A stretch of DNA of 64,000 bases from Nannocystis pusilla (GTDB lineage Bacteria; Myxococcota_A; Polyangia; Nannocystales; Nannocystaceae), in the NCBI RefSeq assembly GCF_020073745.1, contig NZ_JAIRAU010000011.1, forward strand, positions 1-64,000. The letters run 5' to 3'. The stretch's first letter is position 1; each line of letters opens with the position of its first letter. The position numbers and the translations under genes are program-made. The notes beneath the pieces were generated by a model, which searched no databases, was not told the DNA's origin, and saw only the letters and a program-made list of their open reading frames with translations. This document shows positions 8,810 through 16,817 of this stretch, one piece after another.

Positions 8810-8823
8810 CGAATGATCATTCG
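8810..8823. promoter_or_regulatory. Palindromic TetR operator candidate
   Basis: CGAATGATCATTCG is a perfect 14-bp palindrome in an AT-rich patch (GATAAAATAC just before it) of the gap between the divergent methyltransferase and TetR genes. A partial second copy, AATTCGCATTCG, follows at about 8831-8842. Position and symmetry fit a TetR operator controlling both genes. Confidence 0.6.
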
Positions 8824-8852
8824 CCTTCACAATTCGCATTCGCAGCGCAGCC

Positions 8853-9485
8853 ATGCCGAGACGCCCCAGCCCGCCCCTCGCCCCGCGAAAGACCCCGAAA
8901 CAGGCCCGTTCGTCGCGCCTGGTCGAGGCCATCCTGCAGGCCGCGATTCGCGTTCTCGAGCGCGACGGCGCGGCCGCGTTCACCACCATTCGCGTGGCCG
9001 AGCGGGCCGGCGTCAGCGTCGGCTCTCTCTACCAGTACTTCCCCAACAAGGAGTCGATCCTGTTCCGCCTGCAAGAGGAGGAGTGGGCGGCCACCAGTCG
9101 GCTCCTCGACGGCATCTTCAACGACACCCGCCTCGACGCCGCCGAGCGACTGCGGGCTGCGATGCGAGCCTTCTTCCGCACCGAGTGCGACGAGGCGCCG
9201 CTCCGGCGCGCGCTCGGCGACGCGGCGCCGCTCTACCGCGACTCGCCGCAGGCCCACGAGAAGCGCGAGCGCGGCCTGCCGGCGCTCGCCGCCCTCATCG
9301 ACGCGGCCGCGCCGGGTCTCACGCCCCGCAAGCGCGCCTTCGCGGCCGAGCTCTACATCACCGCCATGACCGCGATCGGCAAGCAGGTCTCGGAGGCGGA
9401 CCGCACGCCGGCCGAGGTGGACGCGTGGGCGACGGCCACCGCCGACATGTTCCTCGCCTACCTGCGCGAGTCGAAGCGGCGCTGA
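8853..9485 (+). CDS. TetR-family transcriptional regulator
   Basis: 210 residues. The N-terminal helix-turn-helix is clear: SRLVEAILQAAIRVLERDG, then FTTIRVAERAGVSVGSLYQYFPNKESIL, the canonical TetR signature. The C-terminal ligand domain (about 80-205) is helical and not diagnostic. It is divergent from the methyltransferase gene, which it likely represses together with itself through the palindrome at 8810. Confidence 0.93.
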   Translation: MPRRPSPPLAPRKTPKQARSSRLVEAILQAAIRVLERDGAAAFTTIRVAERAGVSVGSLYQYFPNKESILFRLQEEEWAATSRLLDGIFNDTRLDAAERLRAAMRAFFRTECDEAPLRRALGDAAPLYRDSPQAHEKRERGLPALAALIDAAAPGLTPRKRAFAAELYITAMTAIGKQVSEADRTPAEVDAWATATADMFLAYLRESKRR

Positions 9486-9555
9486 CCGCTCGCCGCTCCG
9501 CGCGGCCGCAAGCGACCGGGCGCGCCGAACCGCGCGGCGACAGACGGCGCAGGCA

Positions 9556-10311
9556 TCACCAGCTCGCGCCGTCGCTGCACACCTGCAGCGGGTCGCCGGG
9601 GGCGGCCCACTCGAACAGACAGCGCAGTTGGTCCTCGCCCTCGACCGCGTTCTTGCAGGCTTCGTAGTAGGCGGGCGGCTGCAACGCGGCGACGACGGCT
9701 GCGCTCCGCTCGCCGAACCCGGGCTCGACCTGCTCCCAGGTCTGGCCGAGCGCCTTCCGGTCGGCCTGCACGACGATGAATCCGCCGTGCTTGTCGAGGT
9801 TGTCGCCGTCGTGCTGGAAGCTGATGACGCCGGGCGTGCCGGCGATCAGTTGATCGAGGGCGCAAGCGAGGGCGTCGGGGCCGTCGATCTGGACGGACGC
9901 GTTGAAGATGCAGCCGACGAACTCGCGCGGGGCATCGTCGGGCCCGAAAGCGCCGCCGGTGTCGCCGTCGCTTTCACAGTGCGAGGTGATCGCGGGGCAC
10001 GGGCCGGGCTCGCAGGCGAGCGTCGAGAACTCCTCGATGCTCGGATCGCTGCACGCGCACGCGGGCTCGGGCAGACCCCCGGTCGAAGTGCTCGCGACGT
10101 CGGTCGTGGCGCCGGTCGTGGTGCTCGTGCTGTCGGTCGTGGCCGTGGTCGTCGTCGGCGGCGCGGCCGTCGTGGTCGTGCTCGTGCCGTCCGTGGAGGG
10201 GCTCGGGTCGCCGTCGGTCGTCTCGGTGGTCGGGTCGGCCCCGGGCGACTTGCAGGCGAACACGAGGGCGAGGAAGCACGCGGGAGTCAGGACACGGACG
10301 GATCGTCTCAT
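9556..10311 (-). CDS. Ser/Thr-linker lipoprotein, paralogue of the one at 58779
   Basis: 251 residues from the ATG at 10311, which is preceded by GGGAGG and gives a signal peptide with lipobox LVFAC. A longer frame to 10410 lacks such a site. A low-complexity Thr/Ser/Asp linker covers about residues 25-90, then a Cys-containing domain (CACSDP, CEPGPCP) with the block DALACALDQLIAGTPGVISF. The lipoprotein at 58779-59606 has the same plan and the matching block EALACALTALRDRTPGIIGW, so the two are paralogues of a family I cannot name. Confidence 0.8.
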   Translation of the reverse strand: MRRSVRVLTPACFLALVFACKSPGADPTTETTDGDPSPSTDGTSTTTTAAPPTTTTATTDSTSTTTGATTDVASTSTGGLPEPACACSDPSIEEFSTLACEPGPCPAITSHCESDGDTGGAFGPDDAPREFVGCIFNASVQIDGPDALACALDQLIAGTPGVISFQHDGDNLDKHGGFIVVQADRKALGQTWEQVEPGFGERSAAVVAALQPPAYYEACKNAVEGEDQLRCLFEWAAPGDPLQVCSDGASW

Positions 10312-10523
10312 CGCTGGAGCCTCCCCCGGGACAATGGCCGGAACAGCGGGGATTCTATCACGCACACGCGCGCGCGCCGCGATTCGTCGCGGATCACAGG
10401 AGAGCGCCACGCACGACGAATGGTTCGCTCCCGAACGTGCGTCCTCAGCATCTCGGCGGCAACAGCGACGGACAGCGACTCCACGTAGACCGGCGGGGCC
10501 GCGCCGGCCGTTCCAGGCCGCGC

Positions 10524-11873
10524 ATGCTCCGTCCCGGCCTCGTCGTCACGCTGTTCGCCGGCCTGTTCGGCTGCCGGCCGGCCGCGCCCGCGGCGTCACC
10601 GTCGGCGCCGCTCCGCGCCATCGTCGACGCCGGCCCCGAGGTCACGCTCGACGCCGGTGACACGTTGATCCTCGAGGACGACGCGCGTCGTCACAGCCCG
10701 CCGCCCGAGGCGTTGCGCCGGCGGGTCTATCGGCTCGAGCGTGGCCTCTTCCGCTGGCACCCGCCTGCTCCCGCGGTGACGCGCCCGGCCTCGTTTGTCG
10801 CGGCGCCGTACGTCGCGAGCTACCCGGCCGATCGCGTCGCCCTGCTCGGCGTCCCTGCGCCCGCCCCCGGCGATCGGTTCGTCGCGTTCGGCGCGGCCGG
10901 CAGGCTCGCCGTCCTCGAGGCGACCGGCGAGACCTGTCCGCCGGACGTCGAGGGCTGCATCGTGTGCGCCGGCGATGACCCCGAGCGCCGCCACTGGGCC
11001 CGCATCGTCGACGGCTCGCTGGCCGACCTCGAGTACGCCGACGCGCTCGGTCCGTTCGCCGCGGACGAACCGCTGCCCTCGCCGCGCGCGTTCGACAGCG
11101 ATGGGCATGCACGCGGACGCTGGCTGCTGTCGGACGCGATGGACCTCGACGGCGACGGCGCGATCGATCGACTGCGCGCGCGCGGCAACTGTCACCCGCA
11201 CCGGCGCTGCGAGCTGCACGAGGCCTGGCGGCGCCACGACGGTCGGTGGTACGCCGAGCCGGCGCCTCGCCCTCCGGAGCCGCCGCCGATGCACACCCTC
11301 GAATTGCTCAGCTGGGGCGACGCCCGACTGAGCTCGCACCGCTCGTCCGAGGAGCCGATCGGAGGCCACGACCGCGTCGTGGCCATCCCCTCCGAGTTCG
11401 ACGACATCGCGCCCGTCCCCGGCGACTACTGGATCCTCGCCGCCGGCGGAGTCGTCGGCCGGATCCGCTTCTCCGACGAGCACGCGGGCTCCTGGTGCCT
11501 CGCCCACGGACCGCTCTGTCACGAGGCCGAGTTGATCGACATTCGGCGGTTCAAGGGCAGCTCGCAGATCCTGTTCGCCGGACCCATCCCCGGCGAGCTC
11601 GCGGTCCGCGACCTCACGCTCCCGCGGCGCCCCCGTCACGCGACGCGCTGGGATCCCAACCGCGCCGCCCGCGAGTTCGACCTCGCGCTGAGCGACGGCA
11701 CCCGCTGGACCGTCACCAGCCGCCCCTGCATCGAAGAGACACCCGGGAGCACCCACCACGGCATCTGCTTCGAGACCCGCATCGAACGCCCCGGCGCGGC
11801 GCCCCATCGCCACCTCACCGGCAGCTTCCGCTTCGGCGGCCCGCCGGTGACCACGATTTGCCGCGCGCTGTGA
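10524..11873 (+). CDS. Lipoprotein of unknown function (449 aa)
   Basis: The start at 10524 gives MLRPGLVVTLFAGLFGC, a compact lipoprotein signal ending in LFGC; an upstream in-frame start at 10437 would bury it. The mature protein is rich in Arg, Pro and Asp and contains a calcium-binding-like DLDGDGAIDRL segment (about residue 213), as in FG-GAP or dockerin-type loops. Paired Cys residues near the C-terminus may form disulfides. No enzymatic motif seen. Its start is about 210 bp from the divergent lipoprotein start at 10311. Confidence 0.7.
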   Translation: MLRPGLVVTLFAGLFGCRPAAPAASPSAPLRAIVDAGPEVTLDAGDTLILEDDARRHSPPPEALRRRVYRLERGLFRWHPPAPAVTRPASFVAAPYVASYPADRVALLGVPAPAPGDRFVAFGAAGRLAVLEATGETCPPDVEGCIVCAGDDPERRHWARIVDGSLADLEYADALGPFAADEPLPSPRAFDSDGHARGRWLLSDAMDLDGDGAIDRLRARGNCHPHRRCELHEAWRRHDGRWYAEPAPRPPEPPPMHTLELLSWGDARLSSHRSSEEPIGGHDRVVAIPSEFDDIAPVPGDYWILAAGGVVGRIRFSDEHAGSWCLAHGPLCHEAELIDIRRFKGSSQILFAGPIPGELAVRDLTLPRRPRHATRWDPNRAAREFDLALSDGTRWTVTSRPCIEETPGSTHHGICFETRIERPGAAPHRHLTGSFRFGGPPVTTICRAL

Positions 11874-12043
11874 CGCTCTGAACGCCCGGCGTCGTTGCGC
11901 CACTCGAACATCGCGCCCCTCGAATTCCGGAATCGCGGCAACCGAGCCCGGATGGATTGACGGGACGCGCGATCTCGCTCAGACTGCCGCCGCAGGGTCG
12001 ACCCCCCAACCATCCACATGGACGACCCGGCGAGGAGGATCGA

Positions 12044-12697
12044 ATGATCACGCTCTACGGCTTCGGCCGAGTCATCCGAATAGTCATCGGCGAGACGCGC
12101 GACCTGCGGGTGCAGTGGGCGCTCGAGGAGCTCGGGCTGCCGTACCGCGTGCACCCGCTCGACCACACCGGCGGCGAGCACAACGGTCCGGCGTACGCGG
12201 CGATCAGCCCGTTCAATCAGCTGCCGGTGATCGACGACGACGGCGTCGTCGTCGCCGAGACGGGCGCCATCCTGCTCTACCTGGCGGAGAAGGCCGGCGC
12301 GCTGCCGGCCGACGCCGCCGGCCGGGCCGCGGTCGTCCAGTGGTGCTTCGCCGCGCTCACCACGGTCGAGCCGCCGGTCGCGATGATCCTGCTGATGGAC
12401 CTCGGCGGCCTGCCGGGCGGCGACGAGCAGCGGGCCGCGCTGGTCGCCTGGTCCCGCCGCGCTCTCGGCGGGCTCGAGCGCCGGCTCGAAGGGCGGACGT
12501 GGATCGCCACGGACGAGTTCACGGTCGCCGATATCCTGCTAGCGACCGTCCTGCGCCAGATCCGGCACACCGATCTCCTCACCGACTACCCGCGGCTGCA
12601 AGCGTACTACGATCGGGCCCTGGCGCGCCCGGCCTGGCAGCGGACGCTCGAGCGCTACACCGAGCGATTCGGCCTGACCGCCGCGGACATCCGCTGA
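12044..12697 (+). CDS. Glutathione S-transferase family protein
   Basis: 217 residues with a GAGGAGG ribosome site just before the ATG. The N-terminal thioredoxin-like domain includes RDLRVQWALEELGLPYRVHPLD, the cis-Pro block INQLPVIDDDG (here FNQLPVIDDD) and ETGAILLYLAEK. The helical C-terminal domain has the FTVADILLATVLRQI segment typical of bacterial GSTs. Substrate unknown; it stands alone. Confidence 0.92.
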   Translation: MITLYGFGRVIRIVIGETRDLRVQWALEELGLPYRVHPLDHTGGEHNGPAYAAISPFNQLPVIDDDGVVVAETGAILLYLAEKAGALPADAAGRAAVVQWCFAALTTVEPPVAMILLMDLGGLPGGDEQRAALVAWSRRALGGLERRLEGRTWIATDEFTVADILLATVLRQIRHTDLLTDYPRLQAYYDRALARPAWQRTLERYTERFGLTAADIR

Positions 12698-12908
12698 GCG
12701 CGGGAATCGTCCCGTCGCTCGCGCGCAGGACAGCGACGGCCGCGCAAGATCCGTTCGCGGGACGCTCGCCGCGGTCGTATGATTGCGCGGTCGTCTCGCA
12801 AAAGCGAAGGCCCCGTCGTCCGGGAGGTATGTCGAGGGTCGCCCGACTGCACGGATTCCTGGTCGTCGAGGAATGGGGCGACTCCCGGGGCAGCGAGGCG
12901 ACGGGGCG

Positions 12909-13388
12909 CTACGTCCGCGGGCAGACGATCTCGATCCGGCCGGTGTGGATCTCGAACTTGACCTGGTTCGTGGTCTCTCCGCCCTCGAGGACGTACTCGG
13001 CCGGCTCGCAGCCGGGGAGTTCGATGCTGAACGTGACCGTGGGGAGCTCGCAGCGCCGTCGGTCGGGGTACGCGAGGTCGGAGCGCGTCAGCTCGAACAC
13101 CCTCTTCTCGCGGAGAAACTCGATCGACGGGTTTGTGTGACAGAAGCTCTCGAGCCCGTCGACGCAGATCTCGATCTCCCCGGCGTCGAGCGCGGCCTCG
13201 AGCGCCTGGATGGGCAGGTGCACCCCGTCCCCGTCGACGGGCTCCACGGTCAGGACGAAGTCGCGATCCATGTCACACTCGGGGCCGCAGCCGGACGCGT
13301 GCGTCAGCGCGGCGAGGACGAGGCCGAGGCATGTCGCGCGCCGGATCGCGGATCCACGGATCGAGCCACGGACTGCTGCCTTCGTCAT
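12909..13388 (-). CDS. Small lipoprotein of unknown function
   Basis: 159 residues from the ATG at 13388 with a signal peptide and lipobox in ALTHASGC. A longer frame reaching 13802 has a poor N-terminus. The mature part holds several Cys residues (GPECD, EICVD, ESFCH, RRCEL, PGCEP, IVCPRT), suggesting disulfide bonds in the periplasm or on the surface, and beta-strand-like alternation (VTFSIELPG, VKFEIHTGRIEIV). No family recognised. Confidence 0.7.
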   Translation of the reverse strand: MTKAAVRGSIRGSAIRRATCLGLVLAALTHASGCGPECDMDRDFVLTVEPVDGDGVHLPIQALEAALDAGEIEICVDGLESFCHTNPSIEFLREKRVFELTRSDLAYPDRRRCELPTVTFSIELPGCEPAEYVLEGGETTNQVKFEIHTGRIEIVCPRT

Positions 13389-14159
13389 GAGCCCGTCGAG
13401 CCCGCGCGCTGCGTCGCCCTGCACCTCGCAGCGCTCGCCGCGGGACTCGAAGCGCGCCGCGACCTGGTGGCGCCCCGCGAGGCCGGTCCCCTCGGGGTCG
13501 GCAGACACCGGGTCGGAGGACGCGGCGTCGTCGGCGTCCCTGCGCTCGTCGTCCCGACCGGCGAAGCGGCCGGGGAATTCACGGCGGGGTTTCAGGAGCT
13601 CGCGGTGCATGAGGTCGCGTCCACGGTAGGAGTAGCCGCGGCCGCCGGAAAAATTGCGGCGGCGCGAATTCGACGGCGGCCCGCGCCGGTGCGCGTGAAT
13701 CCCCGCGTGAACATCCGACCCCCGTCGAGGATACGTCCCCACATCCGCGTTCGACAACCCGCCGTCGATCGTCGTTTGCTCCGACCACGCGTGTCCGAAC
13801 ATCGTGCGGCCCGCTGTGCAGAATACTGTTAGCTATGACCCGGACGATCTCCAGGCGCCTCGTCACCCGCGAGAGTGACTCCGGTGAAACGTCGTCTGCA
13901 GCGACGAATCAGCGACCGGGGAGCCCGCCTGCGTGCGCCGATCTGGCGACAATTCGCGGGCGAACGCCGCCGATCGATCTCGGCGGCATCCTCACCTGCA
14001 GCACGCTGCAACGCGGCGTCGCGCTGGCCATGGCCGCGGGGCGGTGACGGACGAGGCCGCGTCCGGCGTCCCTCGCACGCCTGGCGCTCCGCCGTGAACG
14101 TCGCGGCCCTGCGCGTATACTGCCACCGCGGCCGCAATTCGCCGCGTGGCCGTTCGACA

Positions 14160-14173
14160 TGATCGAAGGGACA
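14160..14173. repeat. 14-bp repeat unit, one mismatch
   Basis: TGATCGAAGGGACA, flanked by half units (CGACA before, TGTTG after). It lies in the gene-poor region. Confidence 0.55.
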
Positions 14174-14330
14174 TGTTGCCTCATCGCCTGCGCCGAGCCA
14201 GGCGGCGAGTTCAGCTCGAACTCGGGCGCCGCCTCGTCCCCGGGACGACCGCCATCGTCCGATCGGGCCGTTCCTGAAGACACCGACGCGGCGCGCGAGA
14301 CCTGCTGCGTGCGGCCCTCCGGCTGCATTG

Positions 14331-14350
14331 AGATTGTCCTGAGACAATCT
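14331..14350. promoter_or_regulatory. Perfect 8-4-8 inverted repeat
   Basis: AGATTGTC-ctga-GACAATCT. It resembles the 14-bp dispersed element in its core (TGTC..GACA) but is more AT-rich and its arms are closer together. It lies directly upstream of the aminotransferase-like remnant in an AT-richer patch, so it may be an old operator or a hairpin. Confidence 0.5.
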
Positions 14351-14396
14351 TCGATCCTATCCTGGTACATACACACCGTGCCCGCCACAGCGCCGC

Positions 14397-14595
14397 GCCC
14401 TCGAGCTGGTCGAGCAGGCGCACGCCCGCGACGTCCTGCTCGGCCCCTCGCACGTGTTCGCCGCCCGCCCCGGCAATGCCCCCCAACGCGATCCGCGTCT
14501 CGCTCGCCGCCGCCCACTCGCGCGCCGAGCTCGATCGCGGACTCGCCATCCTCGCCGACCTGCTCGACAACCCGGCATGGAGCGCCCTGCAATGA
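14397..14595 (+). pseudogene. Frameshifted C-terminal remnant of an aminotransferase-like (MocR-type) gene
   Basis: In one frame 14397 onward reads ALELVEQAHARDVLLGPSHV, then FAARPGNAP; after a run of six C (14478-14483) the next frame continues NAIRVSLAAAHSRAELDRG and LAILADLLDNPAWSALQ, then stops at 14595. Joined by removing one C, this looks like the last 65 or so residues of a fold-type I PLP aminotransferase, as in MocR/GntR-aminotransferase proteins. Upstream of 14397 the homology is lost and the frame is stopped at 14340. The stop overlaps the peptidase start (ATGA), suggesting former translational coupling. A sequencing error could explain the C-run but not the missing N-terminal part. 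Confidence 0.55.
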
Positions 14596-16796
14596 TTCAC
14601 CGCATCCTCTTCCTCGCCGCCGCGCTCACCGGGGCGGCCGCGTGCGACGCAGGCAAGCCCGAGCCGGCCTCGCCTGCCGCGCCCGTCGACCTCGAGCCGC
14701 TGCAAGCCCGCCTCGATTACGCCGAGCAATTCTTCCTCCGGCCGGAACGGATCCGCGACAGCCTCAGCGGACAGGTCTGGCTCCCGGACGACCGCTTCGT
14801 GCACTGGCCCGGCGTCGGTCCGAACCGCGGCACCTTCGAGATCGTCGACCCGAAGGCCCGCACCGTCGCCCCGTTGCTGTCCCCCGACGAATTGAGCGCC
14901 CAGCTCGCCGGCGCGACGGTGCCCGGGGACTACCTGCAATTCGCGCTCGCCCCGGACAGCACGCGGCTCGTGTTCCGGATCGGCGACCGGACCTTCGCGC
15001 TCGGCCTCGACGATCGCCGGGTCGTCGCCCTCGCCGCGGACGACCCCGCCAATCACGTGCTGGCGCCCGACACGGTGCTCGCGCCCGATCGCCGCGCGCT
15101 CCTCGTCCGGCGCGGCCACGGATTCGCGGTCGTGGCCGCCGACGGCCGCGCCCTCGTCGAACGCGACGGCGAGCCCGACGCCGCGTGGAAGCTCCCGCGC
15201 ACCGCCTGGTCGCCCGACAGCCGCCACCTCGCAGTCTGGAGTCGCGACGCCCGGGCCGTCCACAAGCTCCCGATCGTCGACTACACCACCGCGCTCGAGG
15301 AGGTGAGGCAGGTGCCGTACGTGAAGACCGGCACGCCGCTGGTGCGCGCCGAGCTCCACCTCGTCGAGCCCGCGACCGGGCGCGTCGTGGAGGCCGCGCT
15401 GCCCGGCGACGAATCGTACACCTGGCTCGCCGGCTGGCGACCCGACGGGAGCGAGGCCCTCGTGCTGCGTCTGGCGCGGGACGGCAAGCGGCTCGATCTG
15501 CTCGCCGTCGCTCCCGCGACCGGCGACGTGCGCCTGATCGTCCGCGAGGAGCGGCCGGACAGCTTCGTCGCCGACGTCGGGTTCGACGAGGGCGGATGGC
15601 AGCAGCAGGTCATGCCATTGTCGGACGGCCTGTTGTGGATCTCGGAGCGCGACGGCTGGCGCCACGTCTACCGCTATGATTACAGCGGCGAGCTCGAGGC
15701 CCAGCTCACCCGCGGCTCGTTCCCCGTCCATCAGGTCCTCGCGGTCACGCCGGAGCGCGACGCCTTGCTCGTCCTCGCGTCCGCCGAGCCGGACGCGCCC
15801 TACGATCGCCTCGTCTATCGCCTGCCGATCGCCGGGGGCGCGCTGACCCGGCTGTCGGGCGACGCCGGCATGCATCGCCCCAGCGTCTCGCCGTCCGGGC
15901 GTTATTACATCGACGGCCACTCCGCGCGCGCCCGCCCGCGCGCGTGGGACGTGGTCGCCGTGGACGGCGGCGCCGCGCTTCGTTACGCTGAGGCCGACGC
16001 GAGCGCCGTCACCGCGCTCGGCTACCAGCCGCCCGAAGCCATCGTCACGACCGCCGCCGACGGCGTGACTCCACTCCACGGCACTCTCTTCAAACCCGTC
16101 GCATTCGACCCGAGCCGGCGCTACGCCGTCATCGACCTGATCTACGCCGGTCCGTTCGTCTCCGTCGTGCCGTGGACCTACGTCGGCACCTCCGAGAGCC
16201 GGATCGCCGAGGGCCTGGCCCAGATGGGCTTCGTCGTCATGGTCCTCGACGCGCGCGGCACCCCCGGGCGCGGCAAGGCGTTTCAGGACGCCACCTACGG
16301 CCGCTTCGGCCAGATCGAGATCCCCGACCACCTCGCCGCCCTCGACCAGGCCGCCGCGACGCGCCCGTACATGGACCTCGAGCGCCTCGGCGTCTACGGC
16401 CATTCCTGGGGCGGCTACTTCGCGCTGCGGGCCATGCTCACCGCGCCCGATCGATTCGTCGCCGGCTACGCCGGTGCCCCCGGCGACCTCACCGAGGACG
16501 CGCTCTGCAACGAGCCCAACCTCGGCCTGCCCGCCGCCAACCCTGCCGCCTACGAGGCCGCCTCGAACCTCCCGCTCGCCGGCAACCTGCGCGGGGCTCT
16601 CAAGCTCATGCACGGCACCAGCGACGACCAGGCCCCGCTCTCCACCACCATGCGCATGGCCGACGCGCTGATCCGGGCCGACAAGCGCTTCGAGCTCCTC
16701 ATCATGCCCGGCACCGGCCACAACCCCGAGCCGCGCCGCTACTACTACGATGACGTCCGGCGCTTCTTCGCCGACAAGCTCGGCCCGCCGGGCTAG
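14592..16796 (+). CDS. S9-family (DPP IV-like) peptidase lipoprotein
   Basis: 734 residues. The N-terminus MIHRILFLAAALTGAAAC is a lipoprotein signal. Residues about 50-470 form the DPP IV-type beta-propeller region (DESYTWLAGWRPDGSEALVL, YRYDYSGELEAQLTRG), and the C-terminal alpha/beta hydrolase carries the nucleophile motif GHSWGGYFALR, the Asp in HGTSDDQAP and the His in GTGHNPEP. The catalytic triad is therefore complete. It likely trims proline-containing peptides outside the inner membrane, fitting a proteolytic lifestyle. It starts inside the stop of the upstream remnant and is followed 21 bp later by the STAND gene. Confidence 0.93.
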   Translation: MIHRILFLAAALTGAAACDAGKPEPASPAAPVDLEPLQARLDYAEQFFLRPERIRDSLSGQVWLPDDRFVHWPGVGPNRGTFEIVDPKARTVAPLLSPDELSAQLAGATVPGDYLQFALAPDSTRLVFRIGDRTFALGLDDRRVVALAADDPANHVLAPDTVLAPDRRALLVRRGHGFAVVAADGRALVERDGEPDAAWKLPRTAWSPDSRHLAVWSRDARAVHKLPIVDYTTALEEVRQVPYVKTGTPLVRAELHLVEPATGRVVEAALPGDESYTWLAGWRPDGSEALVLRLARDGKRLDLLAVAPATGDVRLIVREERPDSFVADVGFDEGGWQQQVMPLSDGLLWISERDGWRHVYRYDYSGELEAQLTRGSFPVHQVLAVTPERDALLVLASAEPDAPYDRLVYRLPIAGGALTRLSGDAGMHRPSVSPSGRYYIDGHSARARPRAWDVVAVDGGAALRYAEADASAVTALGYQPPEAIVTTAADGVTPLHGTLFKPVAFDPSRRYAVIDLIYAGPFVSVVPWTYVGTSESRIAEGLAQMGFVVMVLDARGTPGRGKAFQDATYGRFGQIEIPDHLAALDQAAATRPYMDLERLGVYGHSWGGYFALRAMLTAPDRFVAGYAGAPGDLTEDALCNEPNLGLPAANPAAYEAASNLPLAGNLRGALKLMHGTSDDQAPLSTTMRMADALIRADKRFELLIMPGTGHNPEPRRYYYDDVRRFFADKLGPPG

Positions 16797-16817
16797 GCCG
16801 ACCAATCCTCCGCGCTC

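Larger units (their letters stand above)
13389..14396. other. Gene-poor kilobase
   Basis: No open frame here looks like a real protein; the candidates on both strands are Arg/Pro-rich or lack recognisable motifs. It holds one 14-bp dispersed repeat unit (14160) and a perfect inverted repeat (14331), and leads into an aminotransferase-like gene remnant. It may be decayed sequence. Confidence 0.5.

Noticed and set aside
13835..14047. Small plus-strand gene after TTAGCTATG
   Set aside because: Seventy codons with no homology, no ribosome site and no conservation evidence.
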